Positions 1 through 11,000 of a DNA stretch of 64,000 nt are shown here, one piece after another. The DNA comes from Gnetum montanum (lineage: Eukaryota; Streptophyta; Gnetopsida; Gnetales; Gnetaceae). Both the position numbers and the translations under genes were made by a program. Location: positions 314,031 to 378,030 of the forward strand of contig MNCI01030902.1 in NCBI GenBank assembly GCA_015680685.1, read 5' to 3'. Under the pieces are notes generated by a model. It saw only the letters and a program-made list of their open reading frames with translations, ran no database searches and had not been told where the DNA came from. Position 1 is the stretch's first letter; each line of letters opens with the position of its first letter.

Positions 1-1137
1 GTTGACATAAGAGAAGCTCGTAGCTTCAAGATCTGCGCTTTGACTTAAAAATGTATATTTCGTATGAGAAATTACACTGGGAATCCCCGATTACAGGATG
101 TGAAACAAGCACAAAACAACAAGCAAACGGTCTAAACAGAAGTCTGATCTACCTCATGGGCTAAAGCTGAGATGCAAGGCAGGCCAAGCTTTGACGTCTA
201 CCGATCAATTGTTTCTGATTGATAGAGTCTTTTTAGCAGAACGATTACTCCTGTCACTGGTGCTCAAAGCGAACTGTACTCTACTTCGGCTGTAAGGTGA
301 TGATGCCCATGATTGCCAAAGAACTGTTCTCTGTATCTCTGCTCCAAAGTGCTAAGTGCTCTGGTGCTCAGAAATATGCTTTTTCTTCTCTGATTTTTGT
401 CAACCTTTGTATCTCTGTCAACTGAGGTATTTATGGGCCGCGACGCTTCGCGAAAAAGGTGCAACCCTGATGACGTGGGTCCCAGATATTGCGGGTCCTG
501 TTGGTATGACCATTTTAAGTCAGACTGTGACTAGGCACAACACGCTCATTTGCGTGTTGTGCGTGTGAAGAGCAGGCACATGCTGAGCGCGCTTTAATTG
601 CTTTCAGGCTGTATTACACACATTCGCATTGTGTTGTGTGTATGAGCATAATATGGTGTAAAAACAATAAGCTCAACATTGTTTTACGCTCACTACACAA
701 CTGCGCGTAACAAAGCATAAATAATGTACAACCTACACTCACTACGTAGCTGCGCGTGGTGAAGCGTAAATAATGTATAACTTACGCTCCCTACGCGGCT
801 GCGTGTGGTGAAGCGTAAATAATGTATAACTTACACTCCCTATGCAGCTGCGCGTGATGAAGCGTAAACAATGTATAACTCGAATGATAACATACGCAAT
901 GGTACACACTGCCGTGTAACGAGCGTAAAGACAAGTTAATCATGCGCCATGAGAAAAAAGCGTCAAACTGTTGCGCTTCTCTAGACTCTGCCTTTGACTA
1001 TTTTGGAGCTTATTACGCTCATTACGCTGCCGTGCGTAATAGGGCGTAAACTTGTCCTGGAATCAAAGCTGATGCGCGCTCTTGCTTGAACTGCGAATCT
1101 TTGCCTGAGGCCGACTCGTAATTTTCACGGTGTTTCA
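1..1137 (-). mobile_element. Partial LTR of element J (relative of the element C LTR)
   Basis: Read on the minus strand, this LTR starts at 1137 with TGAAACACCGTGAAAATT, the same start as both LTRs of element C (20834, 36765), and runs off the window at base 1. Further matches to the C LTR are the segment after its start (gagtcggcctcaggc), many TTACGC/GCGTAA words, a TATA-like site on the minus strand at about 426-435 and the downstream stretch around the word atgaggtagatc. It is too diverged to be the same subfamily. It sits inside the protease coding region of element A, so it is a solo LTR or the 5' LTR of an element lying to the left. The five bases beside it (GTTAC, 1138-1142) would be one half of the target duplication; the other half is outside the window. 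Confidence 0.75.
672..880. repeat. 49-bp tandem repeat, about 4 copies, in LTR J
   Basis: The word ATAATGTA recurs at 721, 770 and 819 (868 as ACAATGTA), a period of exactly 49. An earlier degenerate unit starts near 683. Each unit carries TTACGCT-like and AGCGTAA-like words about 30 nt apart, so each can fold into a hairpin. Confidence 0.85.
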
Positions 1138-2996
1138 GTTACCCTACTTCTTATACAAGGTTTAGAAGCAATTTCCAATAGAACACTTGGTAATTGACCC
1201 ACAATCTTCACTCTACTTTTTTCCACTTGAACAATCTTTCTATTTGATTTTTCAGGAATCAAACCAAGTTTCTTACATATAGACAATGGCATTATAGTAG
1301 ACGTAGCTCCAGAATCAACCAAACAATTGTGTAAGAATTTATCCTTTAATTTCATTGTCAAAAGGAAAGGAGAAGCTTCCTTGTCATACGAAGTCTTTAA
1401 TTTCTCATCATTGTTAGACACATAACTTAACTCTGATTCTCTAGCTCTCTTTTTACCTTTAATGAATTCTAAAGCCTTTCTTTGCTGATCTCCTATTTGA
1501 AGCAACTGATAGAGGCTAATATTGGCCTTGACATGTTTAAGGTCTTCTATCAAATCATATTCTCCATCACCAATGAAGCTTGATCTCTTTATCCATTTGT
1601 TGAAAGACTGATTTGGAGTGCTTTGCTCCACTTGATTGTCTTTACCTTTATTCTTATCCCTTCTACTTGGCTCAAAAGCTTTTCTCTTAGTAGATGGATC
1701 AGTAATAACATTTGGGGGTCTAGAAGTAGTTAGTCTTTCCTTAGATCGAAGACTATATCCATTTTCCTCATTGTTATTACATTCTTCATCTGAAGACATA
1801 TCTTCTTCAGAACTTGATAGAGAAGAAGTATCACTAGATCCATTGCTAGAAGATTTACTTGCATAATGAACACTAGATAACTCATTATCAGATTCAATAT
1901 CAAGAAAGTTGGACATAATAAGATCACTTTCATCCTCATCTTCTACTAACTTAGTGTCTTGATGTTTATGCTTTCTATTTTTCCTTTCTTCCTTGATATT
2001 AACTCTTGCCAATGCTTTTTCAAGCTTCACTATTTTGTTAGACATATCTCTCATTAATTGTCCTTTTTCAGATCCTACTCTTTCATGTTCTTGCTCTATC
2101 TTAACATGAGATGGACCTGGTAAAGCTTTAAATTGAGCAAAATCTTGCATAGGAATCATAACTCTTTCTTCTCTTTTTTGAATTGCAATATTTTCTTCAG
2201 GATTCAAGTTCAACTGTTTTTCTAACTGTATAGCTTCACTAAAGTAGTCATTTAGTGTAGTTAAGTTTGGAGTTCTCCTTAACCAAATTGAAATGTTGGG
2301 GTTGACAGCCTTAAGGTAAGTTTCCTTAAGCATTTCTTCTGATGGCCTATATTGCCTTTGAAAGAGTCCACAAATTCGTTGAAACTTAATGTTAAAATCT
2401 CTAATTGACTCTTTAACTCCTTGCTTAGCTTGTATCAGCCCACAGTATAGTTGTTGTTGATCTAATTGATTACCAAACTGGGCTAAGAAAAGATTCTTCA
2501 TGTCATCCCAACTTGTAATACTATTACTTGGTAAGTTTGAATACCAAATCTGAGCCATATCCTTTAGATTTGATACAAACAACCTACAAGCTTGATCTTG
2601 ATATTGAATATTTGAATGAGCTAAAGCTAAATCAAACATGTGAATATATTCTTTAGCTAAATAAGCTTTTCCGGGAATGAAAGGCTCAGGCAAATATTTG
2701 TAAACAACCTTAGGAATATCATTGTAATTTTGAAATCCTAATGGTGTAACTCCTTGCCAAGGATTTGCCATTCTATTCCTTTGAAATGTTGAACTCTTAG
2801 ACTTTCTAGATCTTCTCTTACGAATTGATAAACCAGATACAATGGGTAATCTTCTTGATCTTCTAGTTTTCACTCCACTACTTGTTCCCAATTCAAAAAC
2901 TTTCTTTTGTTCTTCTTCTGATGAAGAATCAGTCTTAGAATCTAGAATATCCTTTGAAACTTTGAAACTTTCCAAACTATGAAATTTCTTGGTCAT
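1125..2996 (-). CDS. Element A gag plus N-terminal part of protease, truncated by LTR J
   Basis: This is an uninterrupted 623-codon minus-strand ORF that packages retrotransposon RNA and begins the aspartic protease. The start codon at 2996 follows the primer-binding site by about 95 nt. A retrotransposon gag core lies at about residues 95-270, with WYSNLPSNSITSWDDMK and a following LFLAQF. A long acidic, Ser-rich and coiled-coil-prone stretch follows. A pre-protease segment (KANISLYQLLQIG) and the active site LVDSGATSTIMP lie near residues 490-580. No CCHC zinc knuckle is visible. The frame runs into LTR J at 1137, so the last few residues are LTR-derived, and the rest of protease, reverse transcriptase and integrase must lie left of base 1 or be lost. 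The absence of stops contrasts with every other element here and suggests a recent insertion. It is Ty3/gypsy by protease form; the exact lineage is not settled. Confidence 0.85.
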   Translation of the reverse strand: MTKKFHSLESFKVSKDILDSKTDSSSEEEQKKVFELGTSSGVKTRRSRRLPIVSGLSIRKRRSRKSKSSTFQRNRMANPWQGVTPLGFQNYNDIPKVVYKYLPEPFIPGKAYLAKEYIHMFDLALAHSNIQYQDQACRLFVSNLKDMAQIWYSNLPSNSITSWDDMKNLFLAQFGNQLDQQQLYCGLIQAKQGVKESIRDFNIKFQRICGLFQRQYRPSEEMLKETYLKAVNPNISIWLRRTPNLTTLNDYFSEAIQLEKQLNLNPEENIAIQKREERVMIPMQDFAQFKALPGPSHVKIEQEHERVGSEKGQLMRDMSNKIVKLEKALARVNIKEERKNRKHKHQDTKLVEDEDESDLIMSNFLDIESDNELSSVHYASKSSSNGSSDTSSLSSSEEDMSSDEECNNNEENGYSLRSKERLTTSRPPNVITDPSTKRKAFEPSRRDKNKGKDNQVEQSTPNQSFNKWIKRSSFIGDGEYDLIEDLKHVKANISLYQLLQIGDQQRKALEFIKGKKRARESELSYVSNNDEKLKTSYDKEASPFLLTMKLKDKFLHNCLVDSGATSTIMPLSICKKLGLIPEKSNRKIVQVEKSRVKIVGQLPSVLLEIASKPCIRSRVTETP

Positions 2997-3090
2997 GAAC
3001 TGAAAATAGTATCTAATTCTTAAGCCTTACAAATAATTCTTGATGTGCTAAAGTATAAGGCTTATGAACCTAGAGGCTTAGTTTTCAGTC

Positions 3091-3105
3091 CTCCTTCTAG
3101 CGCCA
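3091..3105 (-). other. Primer-binding site of element A
   Basis: The minus strand reads TGGCGCTAGAAGGAG seven bases inside the LTR end. Element C has the same 15-mer at 22369. The matching tRNA was not determined. Confidence 0.8.
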
Positions 3106-4392
3106 AAAGAACTGTTGGCGACCGTTTGGGACGCGACCGCCAACGAGTGTCCTCGAACAGGATTTAGGTGCCTACTAGTCTCTGGAAACACAAAGGCTCA
3201 AATACCTCCAAATAAACTTAGTAGTTAATGTGAGTATGTGTGTGTGCTGTTGCGGTGTGTGGTTGTGTAAAATGTAACAATTTCGTTGTGTGTGAACTAC
3301 AAATGACTTACTTTAAAGAGATTTAGCCAACTTTGCCAAACACTGTGAGTTCTTGAAAATTTCCTATTTTGTTCAACTCCCTAGTCTACGTGGTCCTTAT
3401 AATACCTACTTGTAACAAATAAAATTTTGCAAAAACATTTGAGCACAACTCCGTAATCTACTCCTAATTTTCCCCAGAGAAAGAGATAGTTCCACAAGAA
3501 AACTAGAAATAGAGCAAGATTCAATGGAAATAAGCAGAAAAGAAAGAAAGTAGATTTGTGTAGATCTCAAATATTTAAACAAGGTAAAATGACACGAGTA
3601 AACACTTCGCAATAAAGCTATCCCAAATTCAATATCCACGAATTTTTCAAACTTCCAAGGCTCAAACAAGCAATATCTTCAAGACAATCCTATTATGCTA
3701 CCAAAAATTGCTGTGTAAACTACCACGTACGAGACTCCATTTTGACTAGATAATAGATGTCAACAATTGCATTCAAATAGAACCTTTAAAAGACTTGACA
3801 ATTTCTGATTGAAATACCACGAGAATTCACTTTAAAGATAAAAAGAAGCTATTCTGGTCCCATCAAAATACCAAAGATTTTCTGAACCCTCTCGACTACT
3901 GAATTGTTCAACGGCGTGACTACAAACAGAGGCTCTCTTACAAAAATCCCAATAGCAGGTCCCACACGTTGCACAATAACGAAATTTACTACTAAAATGC
4001 TCTTAAGGCTTTTAAACACAAGCGCTTCTATGGCAAAATTTTAATAGAAATTTCTATCGGGCAACAAGAACAATAAGAGCAATCTAAAAATCCCAAAATT
4101 ACTTGCCAAGGATGATACTATCTAAACCACTAGCTAAAAAATTTAAAGAAAACAAAAAATGAATTGCATAACTCACAGGACTATGACAAAGAGGCTGAAA
4201 TCTTTATTCTAGCAAGCCATCTTCCAAGAAATCTTCTTTACAAATCTTCCAAGACTCCAAGTGTGATTCCAATGTGATGATGTTCTTACTTCCCTTCCTT
4301 TTCTTCCCCCTGAAGCCTTTTTATAGGGTTCCAAGGTAGGTAGGGAAGTTACATATTTAAAAATATCTCACCTAACTTCTCTCCCAAGTAAC

Positions 4393-4464
4393 TTGGCCAA
4401 CCAATTAGGAGATTACTTGGCCAACAAGTTAGGAGGTTACTTGCCCAACAAGTTAGGTAAGTTA
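4393..4464. repeat. 24-bp tandem repeat, 3 copies, in LTR A
   Basis: Units begin at 4393, 4417 and 4441 with TTGGCCAAC or TTGCCCAAC. The same array is at 19023-19094 in LTR B. Confidence 0.85.
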
Positions 4465-4999
4465 CAACAATTTTAGGTGGTTTCAACCACAAAAGAGATA
4501 AAAATGCTACGGTTGACAAGTGCCCATGGTAGTTACAATATCATAGAAAATTAAAATACAATCTCTAAAATACATAGGAATACAAGCTATAGTTGCTACT
4601 TACTCCATACATATATATCCTTTTAATTTTGCTTCTCCAAAATGAGATGTCAAGTCTTCTAAGTGATGTATAGGGAAGTTACAATTTTCAAATATCTCAA
4701 AAATATCTCTCCTAACTTCTCTCTCAAGGAATTTGACTAACCAATCAGAAGATTACTTGTCCAACAAGCTAGGAGAAGGTTATGTGGTTAGGGAGTTAGG
4801 AAGTTATGCATAAAATGAGGAGCATTTTATGCTAACTTTAATGTAATGTGACATTGAATAGGATAACCAATATTGCAAATTTTTAATGGGCAGTAAATAA
4901 TATATTTCATAACTTGGGGTAAATGATGGCAGGTCTCTAAGTCTTCAAAACAAAAAAAATGAAAATACAGCCTATTCAATAGAGGTTTCTGAAACCGAT

Positions 5000-5480
5000 T
5001 TGAATGTGGAGATCATCAAGGTAGCGAACGTTCCTATTACTGCAGAATTTAAAAAATTTATAATTCATATGGCCCTAATCTTGGTTTAAACCCTTAAAAT
5101 CTCCAATGGCTGTTATTGTTGCTACTTCATGGTGTTCGGATCCTCCATCGATGTGGCTTATTCAAGGGCATCATTGCCGATGATGAGCCTGACAGATATA
5201 ATGACGTTCATGACATGGCTTGAAGGTGTTTTATCTTGCCGCAGAGGCTCTCCTTACCACGTTCACGTCTGCATCGGTGTTGTCGTCCTCCCTGCTGAAT
5301 TCATGGACTGTCCAAACTCTAAATGATGACGATCAATGATACTTGCAGAAGATGCAATAAGGCTGAGCTTGAATGCCGTGATGGCCGTGGTTGAAGGCGA
5401 CTTGTTTGCGAACCAATCACCGCTGCGGTTCAATATTCTTTCCACATTTACTGATGGACGTATGTCTCTTAATTTTATTT
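5000..5480 (+). pseudogene. Possible captured host sequence in LTR A, unidentified
   Basis: This stretch has no counterpart in LTR B and looks more like coding DNA than its AT-rich surroundings. Plus-strand reading gives short open segments such as KVANVPITAEFKKFI near 5020 and AIRLSLNAVMAVVEGDLFAN near 5350-5410. The latter runs to FTDG at about 5457, directly before GTATGT, a plausible splice donor followed by a T-rich run. I do not recognise the protein. By analogy with the gene fragments in LTR B this may be a captured exon, but it could also be chance coding potential. Confidence 0.25.
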
Positions 5481-6452
5481 TACTTTCTCCTATTTCTTCC
5501 TGGAACCTGCAAGAACCGACACATGTTTGAAGCAAGATTCATATGCAACATCATCCGAAGCCACCGATTCGAACTGCCTCCGCACAATAGGGCCCTGTAA
5601 AATCGTAACTGACGATCACCGCGGGGGAAGGCCCTGCAACTGCAATCTGACTCTGCCGAATCGTGCTAGAGAAGAAAGGGGTTTTTTGAATAACTACGTG
5701 CCCAAACAGAGGGTTTCAATTCCTGTTTTGCCCCCAAAACTAACTTAGGGTTTCCTGCGTTTTTCTGTTTGGCTTTCTTGCGTTTTTTCTGTTTGTTTGC
5801 CTACGGCTGCTGTTGACCTTTCTATGCCCACTGCTGCGCACGCCGCTGACCCTTCTGTGCTGATGTTGTTCATCCTTTCTCTGCTGAATCCACCTTGAGA
5901 TTGCCTCCAACATTTTATTCTTGATTTTTTTGAAAAAGGAAATCAGCAATGCCAACGGTTGCGGTGGTGCAGAGCGACGGTGGCGGAGATGTTTGATGGC
6001 TTGGCCGTGATTTTACGGTGGTCATGTATTTTCCAGTTACATCGCAGTCTTTCTTTCTCTCCACTAGTGCTGCATAATTTTCAAAACACTCGAGGCGTTG
6101 CCGATTTTTTTTGATTAATTCTTGTTTTACATGAAATTTCAAATGTTGTCTTTTTAAGGATACAACCGAATTTCACAACTGAGATCTGCAACTTTGTGCC
6201 TATTACATAATAATATACTCCCTTCCTTATTGGATTTTACTATCTTCTAATATTTGACAAGGGAATAATCCGGCACTTTCATCTTATACCCAAAAGGCTT
6301 CAACATAAAATTTTTACCAGTAAATCAATCTTCTAAACTAAAACACCCATCAACCTTCAACACTAAGGCTGTACTTAACTTACAACCATAGATTCTTACA
6401 ATTTTGAATAAAATATTTTAACTGTTCCATGGAATGGCCAAATGTGCCAACA

Positions 6453-6960
6453 AAAACCTTAAGGTTTGTGGCCCCCACAATAAAGATCTTATGTTTGATA
6501 AGTGCAGGATTGAAAAACGGAGTGATTTGGACAAATAATTTTAAACGTTATGGGCTCTAGAAGGTTTTTGGCTTTGAAAAATTACAAAAATTCCCCATGT
6601 GTTATATATAATATTTTTGCATTGCATTGACAAGGCCTCATTGACACAGCTATTCACCATCATTGACTTCTATTGACTTTCTTCAAACTTTCAAAATACA
6701 AGAAATTTTTCAATGAAATTAGGGTCAAATGAAAACTTAGAAGACTAAGAATAGTATGAAATCATGAGAAGAGGACATTGAAGTTTATAAATTTCAAAAA
6801 ATGGAGAAAATTTGATTTAATGGATGAATACAATGAAAGATTAAGAAGTACCGAGTAGTTTACACAATGGAAAATACAAAATATAGGATTGTAGTGATGT
6901 CAAAGGTAAGTAACCTTAACTAATCAAGCCAAAAGCTATGTAGGTGGGTCCTCCCCATAG
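6453..6960 (-). mobile_element. 3' end or LTR remnant of element D, cut by element A
   Basis: Minus-strand reading contains a U3-like segment (gtcaatgaggccttgtcaatgc, around 6625-6655). It then has a stretch (tttgtaatttttcaaagcc, near 6580) that recurs in the 3' region of element H near 42320. The right edge holds a conserved block around ggaggacccacctacatag (about 6930-6965), shared with E and H. The exact LTR start is not visible. LTR A begins at 6452. Confidence 0.4.
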
Positions 6961-8497
6961 TAGGCTCATGCCCTTTTTGCCATTGCATAACCTCAACTAA
7001 GGGGTCTGTGGACCCCATAATCAATTTAATGATCATTATAAGTTAAGGACCAACTTGAAAGAATCCACTCAAGAAGGCCAACACATCAAACTAAGACATA
7101 GAGCATAACATAGAACCCAGCAGTGAGGTGAATTATGGTAGCATGGATGGATGATAGATAAGGTGGAATGGAGTTCCAAATTAAGGTCATAAGATGTTCC
7201 TTGTGGAATTTGTGGTTAAAATGGATTGAGAAGTTCCATCCTTAGTCCAAACCAAAACCATATGCTTTTAGTATCTTCGCATCATCACTCTAAGATTGAT
7301 CCATCCACTTGAGACATAAGAGTGCTCCCACAAAATAACCATCATTTCACAAAAAGTAGAGAGAGGATTAGGAAGTGAGAAAGAGAGAGAGGGCCTTAGT
7401 TAGAGGGAACCTTCAAGCATAGGTGCATGTCTTTTGAGTTCCATAATTAGTGCTTGTAGCCCTTTTATTTGTCCAAGGGGTGTGCTTTGGATTTCCATAG
7501 TTTTTTTTTTGAATGGGAACCATACCATGCAAGGACTTATTTTTTTCGAAGGGATGTACTTTGAATTTTCATTTATTTTTCTTTGAATTATGGGAACCAC
7601 ATCATACAACGATGTTATTTAGACTTCCTTCAATGGTTGGTGTGGAATGGTAAGAAGTCCATGAAAAACACTCAAGCACTCAAGTAAGAAGAATAGGACA
7701 AAGAGTATTAAGTCCCCTTGAAGTCACACCATTAATAAACCTTTGGATCCTTCCTAATTCTAGAACTACCAAGGTGATTGATTGATTAAAAGCTTCTTCT
7801 AATGGAAGGAACTTCAAATTCCTAGGACAAGGAAAATCATAGAGTTAATTGGAAGGGAAAATGATGTGGACTCATTACTTGTTCCATGAAAAATAAACCA
7901 TGTGAAAGCCATCAAACATCAAAATTCAAAAATAGAAGCCAGACATCGAAAATCACACATTAAGCACAAATCATCATTAGTAAATAGTAATAATAGCATT
8001 TTTTCATATAACATTAAAGTGAATTTATTAGAAAAAATGAGAAAATACTGCACTTAAAAAAATGAAAAAAAAACCAAAATAAAATATATAAGAAAGGATG
8101 AAATAATCAAGAAAATTAAAAGGTACTAAAAATGATATAAAATTAGAAAAATTAAAAATTGAAAAATTTGTAAAATCAACAATGTGAAAAACAAAATGGT
8201 AGAAAAACTGAGAGGCCATGATAATTGTTAGCATAGATGGCCATCTCCCCCATGATTGAGTTGGAGGGAGGAGATCTAAAAAATAGGACATGGTTGTCGA
8301 TCTATTGAGGTGATAGTTACATTGGCTAGTCTTAGTTCTAGGAAAGGTTTGATTTGTTGGATATTGACCAACTGCTTTTTATTTGGGCTATCAAGTTTGT
8401 AAATTATCATGGCCATAGAGGGAAAGGTTTAATCAATTATATAAGGTCCCTCCCACAATGTTTGTAATTTTTTCTTTCAAGGTACATGTGTGGGATT
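6961..8497 (-). other. 3' untranslated region of element D
   Basis: No gene is supported here. It holds an AT-rich low-complexity tract (about 7980-8220) and, at 8228-8263 on the minus strand, a short block containing tcatgggggagatgg that is also found after integrase in E (56576) and H (40703). Small ORFs in the AT-rich part are composition artefacts. Confidence 0.5.
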
Positions 8498-9690
8498 CTA
8501 GTAAAGAAACTGATCTGGTTGAAGTTTTACTTTCCTGATTCTAAGGTCATGATGTTGTTTACTGAATGCCTTATTCACCTCATTCAAGGATAGGGCCACT
8601 AAGAGATTTTTGTCTAGTATGTTCAGCTTGATCAATATTTCCTTTTGTGCTAGACTTAGGTCAAGGTTTAGATCATAGGCCATTGGGAGTGTATAGAGCT
8701 CAGATTGAATTGGGAGTGTTGGAAGTTTCTTGTACACTAACTTGTAGAAAGATTATCTAATACAAAGTTTTCAAGTTGAACAATAAGCCTAGAGAGCATT
8801 ATTAAGTTTTGTACTCCAGTCCTTCCTATATTTACTAATGGTTCACATTAGTATTTTTGTAATTTCCTGGTTGGTTACATCTACTTGACCATTGGCTTGG
8901 GGGTGGTAAGGTGTTGTTAATTTATGTTCTACCCCCAAGCATTGCATTAATTTTCTAAATGTGGCACTTGTGAAATGAGTTTTATTATTAGAAATTAGTG
9001 AACGTGGCACCCCAAGCCTATTCGTGATATTTTTTTGTATAAATTTGGTAGTAGTGAATGATGTACAATCAATAACAGTTGTCACTTCTACCCATTTTAT
9101 GTAGTAGTTAACTACTACTATCATATATGCTTTCCTTTTAAACATGGGTGTGATGGGATCCATGAATTCAGTGCCCCATATGTCAAAAGGCTCCAGTGGT
9201 TGAATCCACTATTGAGGACCTTCCATGTGAGTGGTCATTCCCTCATCATCTTGACAACATTCAGAAGACTTGATGAACTAGTGAGCATCCGTAAAGATTA
9301 TAGGCTAGTAGTATCCTACCATTAGGATTTTCATATTTGCGAATCTCCCTACATAGTGGCCTCTACAAGAATCCTAGAAAATGCATAGTTAATCTTCATT
9401 AGGAACACACCAATGGATCAGGCCATCAGCACACACCTTGTAAAGGTGTCCATTGAATTCCATGAAGTATTTGACATAATCAAGAAATTTTTGTTTTTAT
9501 CTAAAATCCAAGTCTTGTGGAATCTCTTGAGTCAGAAGATAAGTGAGGATGTCATTAAACCATATTACTTTTTTAGGCATTTGTTCACTTATTGCTCCAA
9601 TAAATAGGAGTTTGTCATGGGCTCTCCTCCTCTTTTTTATCCCATATTAAGTGATAAAGATGGTTAAAAACCACATTCTTAATCCCTTTT
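8498..9690 (-). pseudogene. Element D integrase, decayed
   Basis: This is a Ty3/gypsy integrase remnant that would insert element cDNA into the host genome. The clearest block (9163-8843) reads MDPITPMFKRKAYMIVVVNYY, then NRLGVPRSLISNNKTHF, then PYHPQANGQVDVTN. These match the core domain around the second catalytic Asp and the catalytic Glu region. The second Asp is replaced: SNNKTHF instead of the usual SDNGTHF. The C-terminal block 8737-8498 (DLNLDLSLAQKE, then DLRIRKVKL) matches the element E copy at 56150-56310 and resembles the Athila-type post-core region. Frameshifts and stops separate the blocks. Confidence 0.75.
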
Positions 9691-10080
9691 TCAGTCTACT
9701 ATAGTAATATTGAATTCTTGCAAGATCACAAGCCACCATATAACATGAGGGCTTACCATTAGCTTATTCATAAGGAAGTGAATTTCACTATGATCTGTAT
9801 GTACAAATACCTTATAACCTAGCACATAATGTCTAAAATTTTGTAACATGTACATCATTGTCATTAATTCTTTCTTTGTGGTGGTGTAATTCAACTGTGC
9901 TCCCACAATGCTTCTACTTGTGCAGTGAATATAATATCAATGTTTCTTATCATCTAGCTATGTGAGCACCACTCCCAAAGCATAGTTAGATGCATCTATC
10001 ATAATATGGAATGGTTTGGACCAAGCTGGTACCCATAGGATTGGTGTTTCTATGAGCTTCTCCTATAATTGTTAAAATGC
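9691..10080 (-). pseudogene. Element D RNase H, decayed
   Basis: The minus-strand translation contains GAQLNYTTTKKELMTMMYML, FRHYVLGYKVFVHTDHS and MVSPHVIWW. These are the usual Ty3/gypsy RNase H landmarks: the YxTTEKEL equivalent, then KFRxYLLG and the TDHS Asp. Upstream coding is broken by several stops. It aligns with the same region of E (54840-55200) and H (38940-39260), in line with one family. Confidence 0.75.
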
Positions 10081-11000
10081 ATGTTCACATTCCTTGGTCC
10101 AAATGAAAAGTGCATCCTTCTTTTAACTTCTACCAATGGCTTTGCAATCCTACAAAAATTCTTAATAAATCACCAGTAGTAACTAGTGTGTCTAAAGAAT
10201 GACTAGACATATTTAACAATCTTTGGTTGGTGTGTTATTCTTTGGATGACTCTTATCTTTTCTAGGTCTACCTTAATCCCATTATGAGAAATTTAGTGCC
10301 CAAGCACAATGCCTTCTTGGATCATGAGATGGCTCTTTTACTAGTTAAGATGTAGGTTTGTCTCTACACATCTCTTTAGTACTTGTCAAGTTGGTTCAAG
10401 GCTTGCTCAAAGGTAGATCCATAGGTGGAGAAGTCATCCATGAAAACTTCAATACCACTACTAATTTGTTGTTGAAAGATACTAAGGACCAAGTGTTGAA
10501 TGTTGCAAGGGCATTGCATAGGCCAAATGGCATCTTACAGTATGCAAAAGTCCCCTAGGAACTTGTGAATGTTGTTTTGCCCTGGTCTTCTAGCGTAATT
10601 TGGATTTGGTTATACCCATTATAACCATCCAAGAAACTATAATAACAATGCCTAGATATAGTATCTAACACTTAATCTACAAATAACAAAGGAAAATGAT
10701 CCTTAAATGTTGCCATATTTTACAACATAAAGTTGATAAAAACCTGTCATTTTCCATCTTTCTTCAATACTACTACAAGTGGCCTAACCCACTCACTATC
10801 TATGATTGAATAGATGAAACCCACCTTGAGGAGTGGTTCTATCTCCTCCTTGATGGTTTTTTTTTTAATTTGGGATTCAACTACCTCTACAGCTACCTTC
10901 TAGGCTTCATGGCTAGGTCAATGTAGATCCAATGCTAGCATATCCTTGGATTGATTCCTATTAGTTTTGGATATGATCAAGCAAAGGTTCTTGACCATTT
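10081..11000 (-). pseudogene. Element D reverse transcriptase, decayed
   Basis: The polymerase active site appears on the minus strand as VFMDDFSTYG, with the two Asp codons at 10433-10438. Preceding minus-strand sequence (10500-10960) gives broken pieces of the fingers and palm, with an MPFGLCNA-like block near 10530. After the active site come stop-filled but recognisable pieces of the thumb and connection. Many stops are TAG, in line with C-to-T decay of CAG or G-to-A decay of TGG. Confidence 0.7.

Larger units (their letters stand above)
3113..6452 (-). mobile_element. 5' LTR of element A, 3.34 kb
   Basis: In plus-strand reading it begins TGTTGGCG and ends TGCCAACA, so it has TG/CA ends within a 7-bp inverted repeat. 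It abuts the primer-binding site and gag of A. Bases 3113 to about 4500 match solo LTR B (17667 to about 19115) closely, and the last ~37 bp match the far end of B (38387-38423). The middle, from about 4500 to 6410, differs from B. It includes a second, diverged copy of its own 4340-4460 segment near 4675-4790 and a relatively GC-rich stretch (about 5100-5900). The outer flank is the 3' part of element D. Confidence 0.75.

Noticed and set aside
683-880. CRISPR-like array or satellite at the left end
   Set aside because: The repeats are directly joined with no unique spacers, only about four copies, and inside an LTR of a plant element.
3406-3669. 87-codon minus ORF in LTR A
   Set aside because: Not kept open in the near-identical LTR B segment and no family resemblance.
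5740-6142. Two overlapping minus ORFs rich in Arg/Gln/Lys in LTR A
   Set aside because: Low-complexity composition and no partner in LTR B; no motif recognised.
8028-8291. 87-codon Phe/Ile-rich minus-strand ORF
   Set aside because: It falls in an AT-rich low-complexity tract; composition alone explains it.
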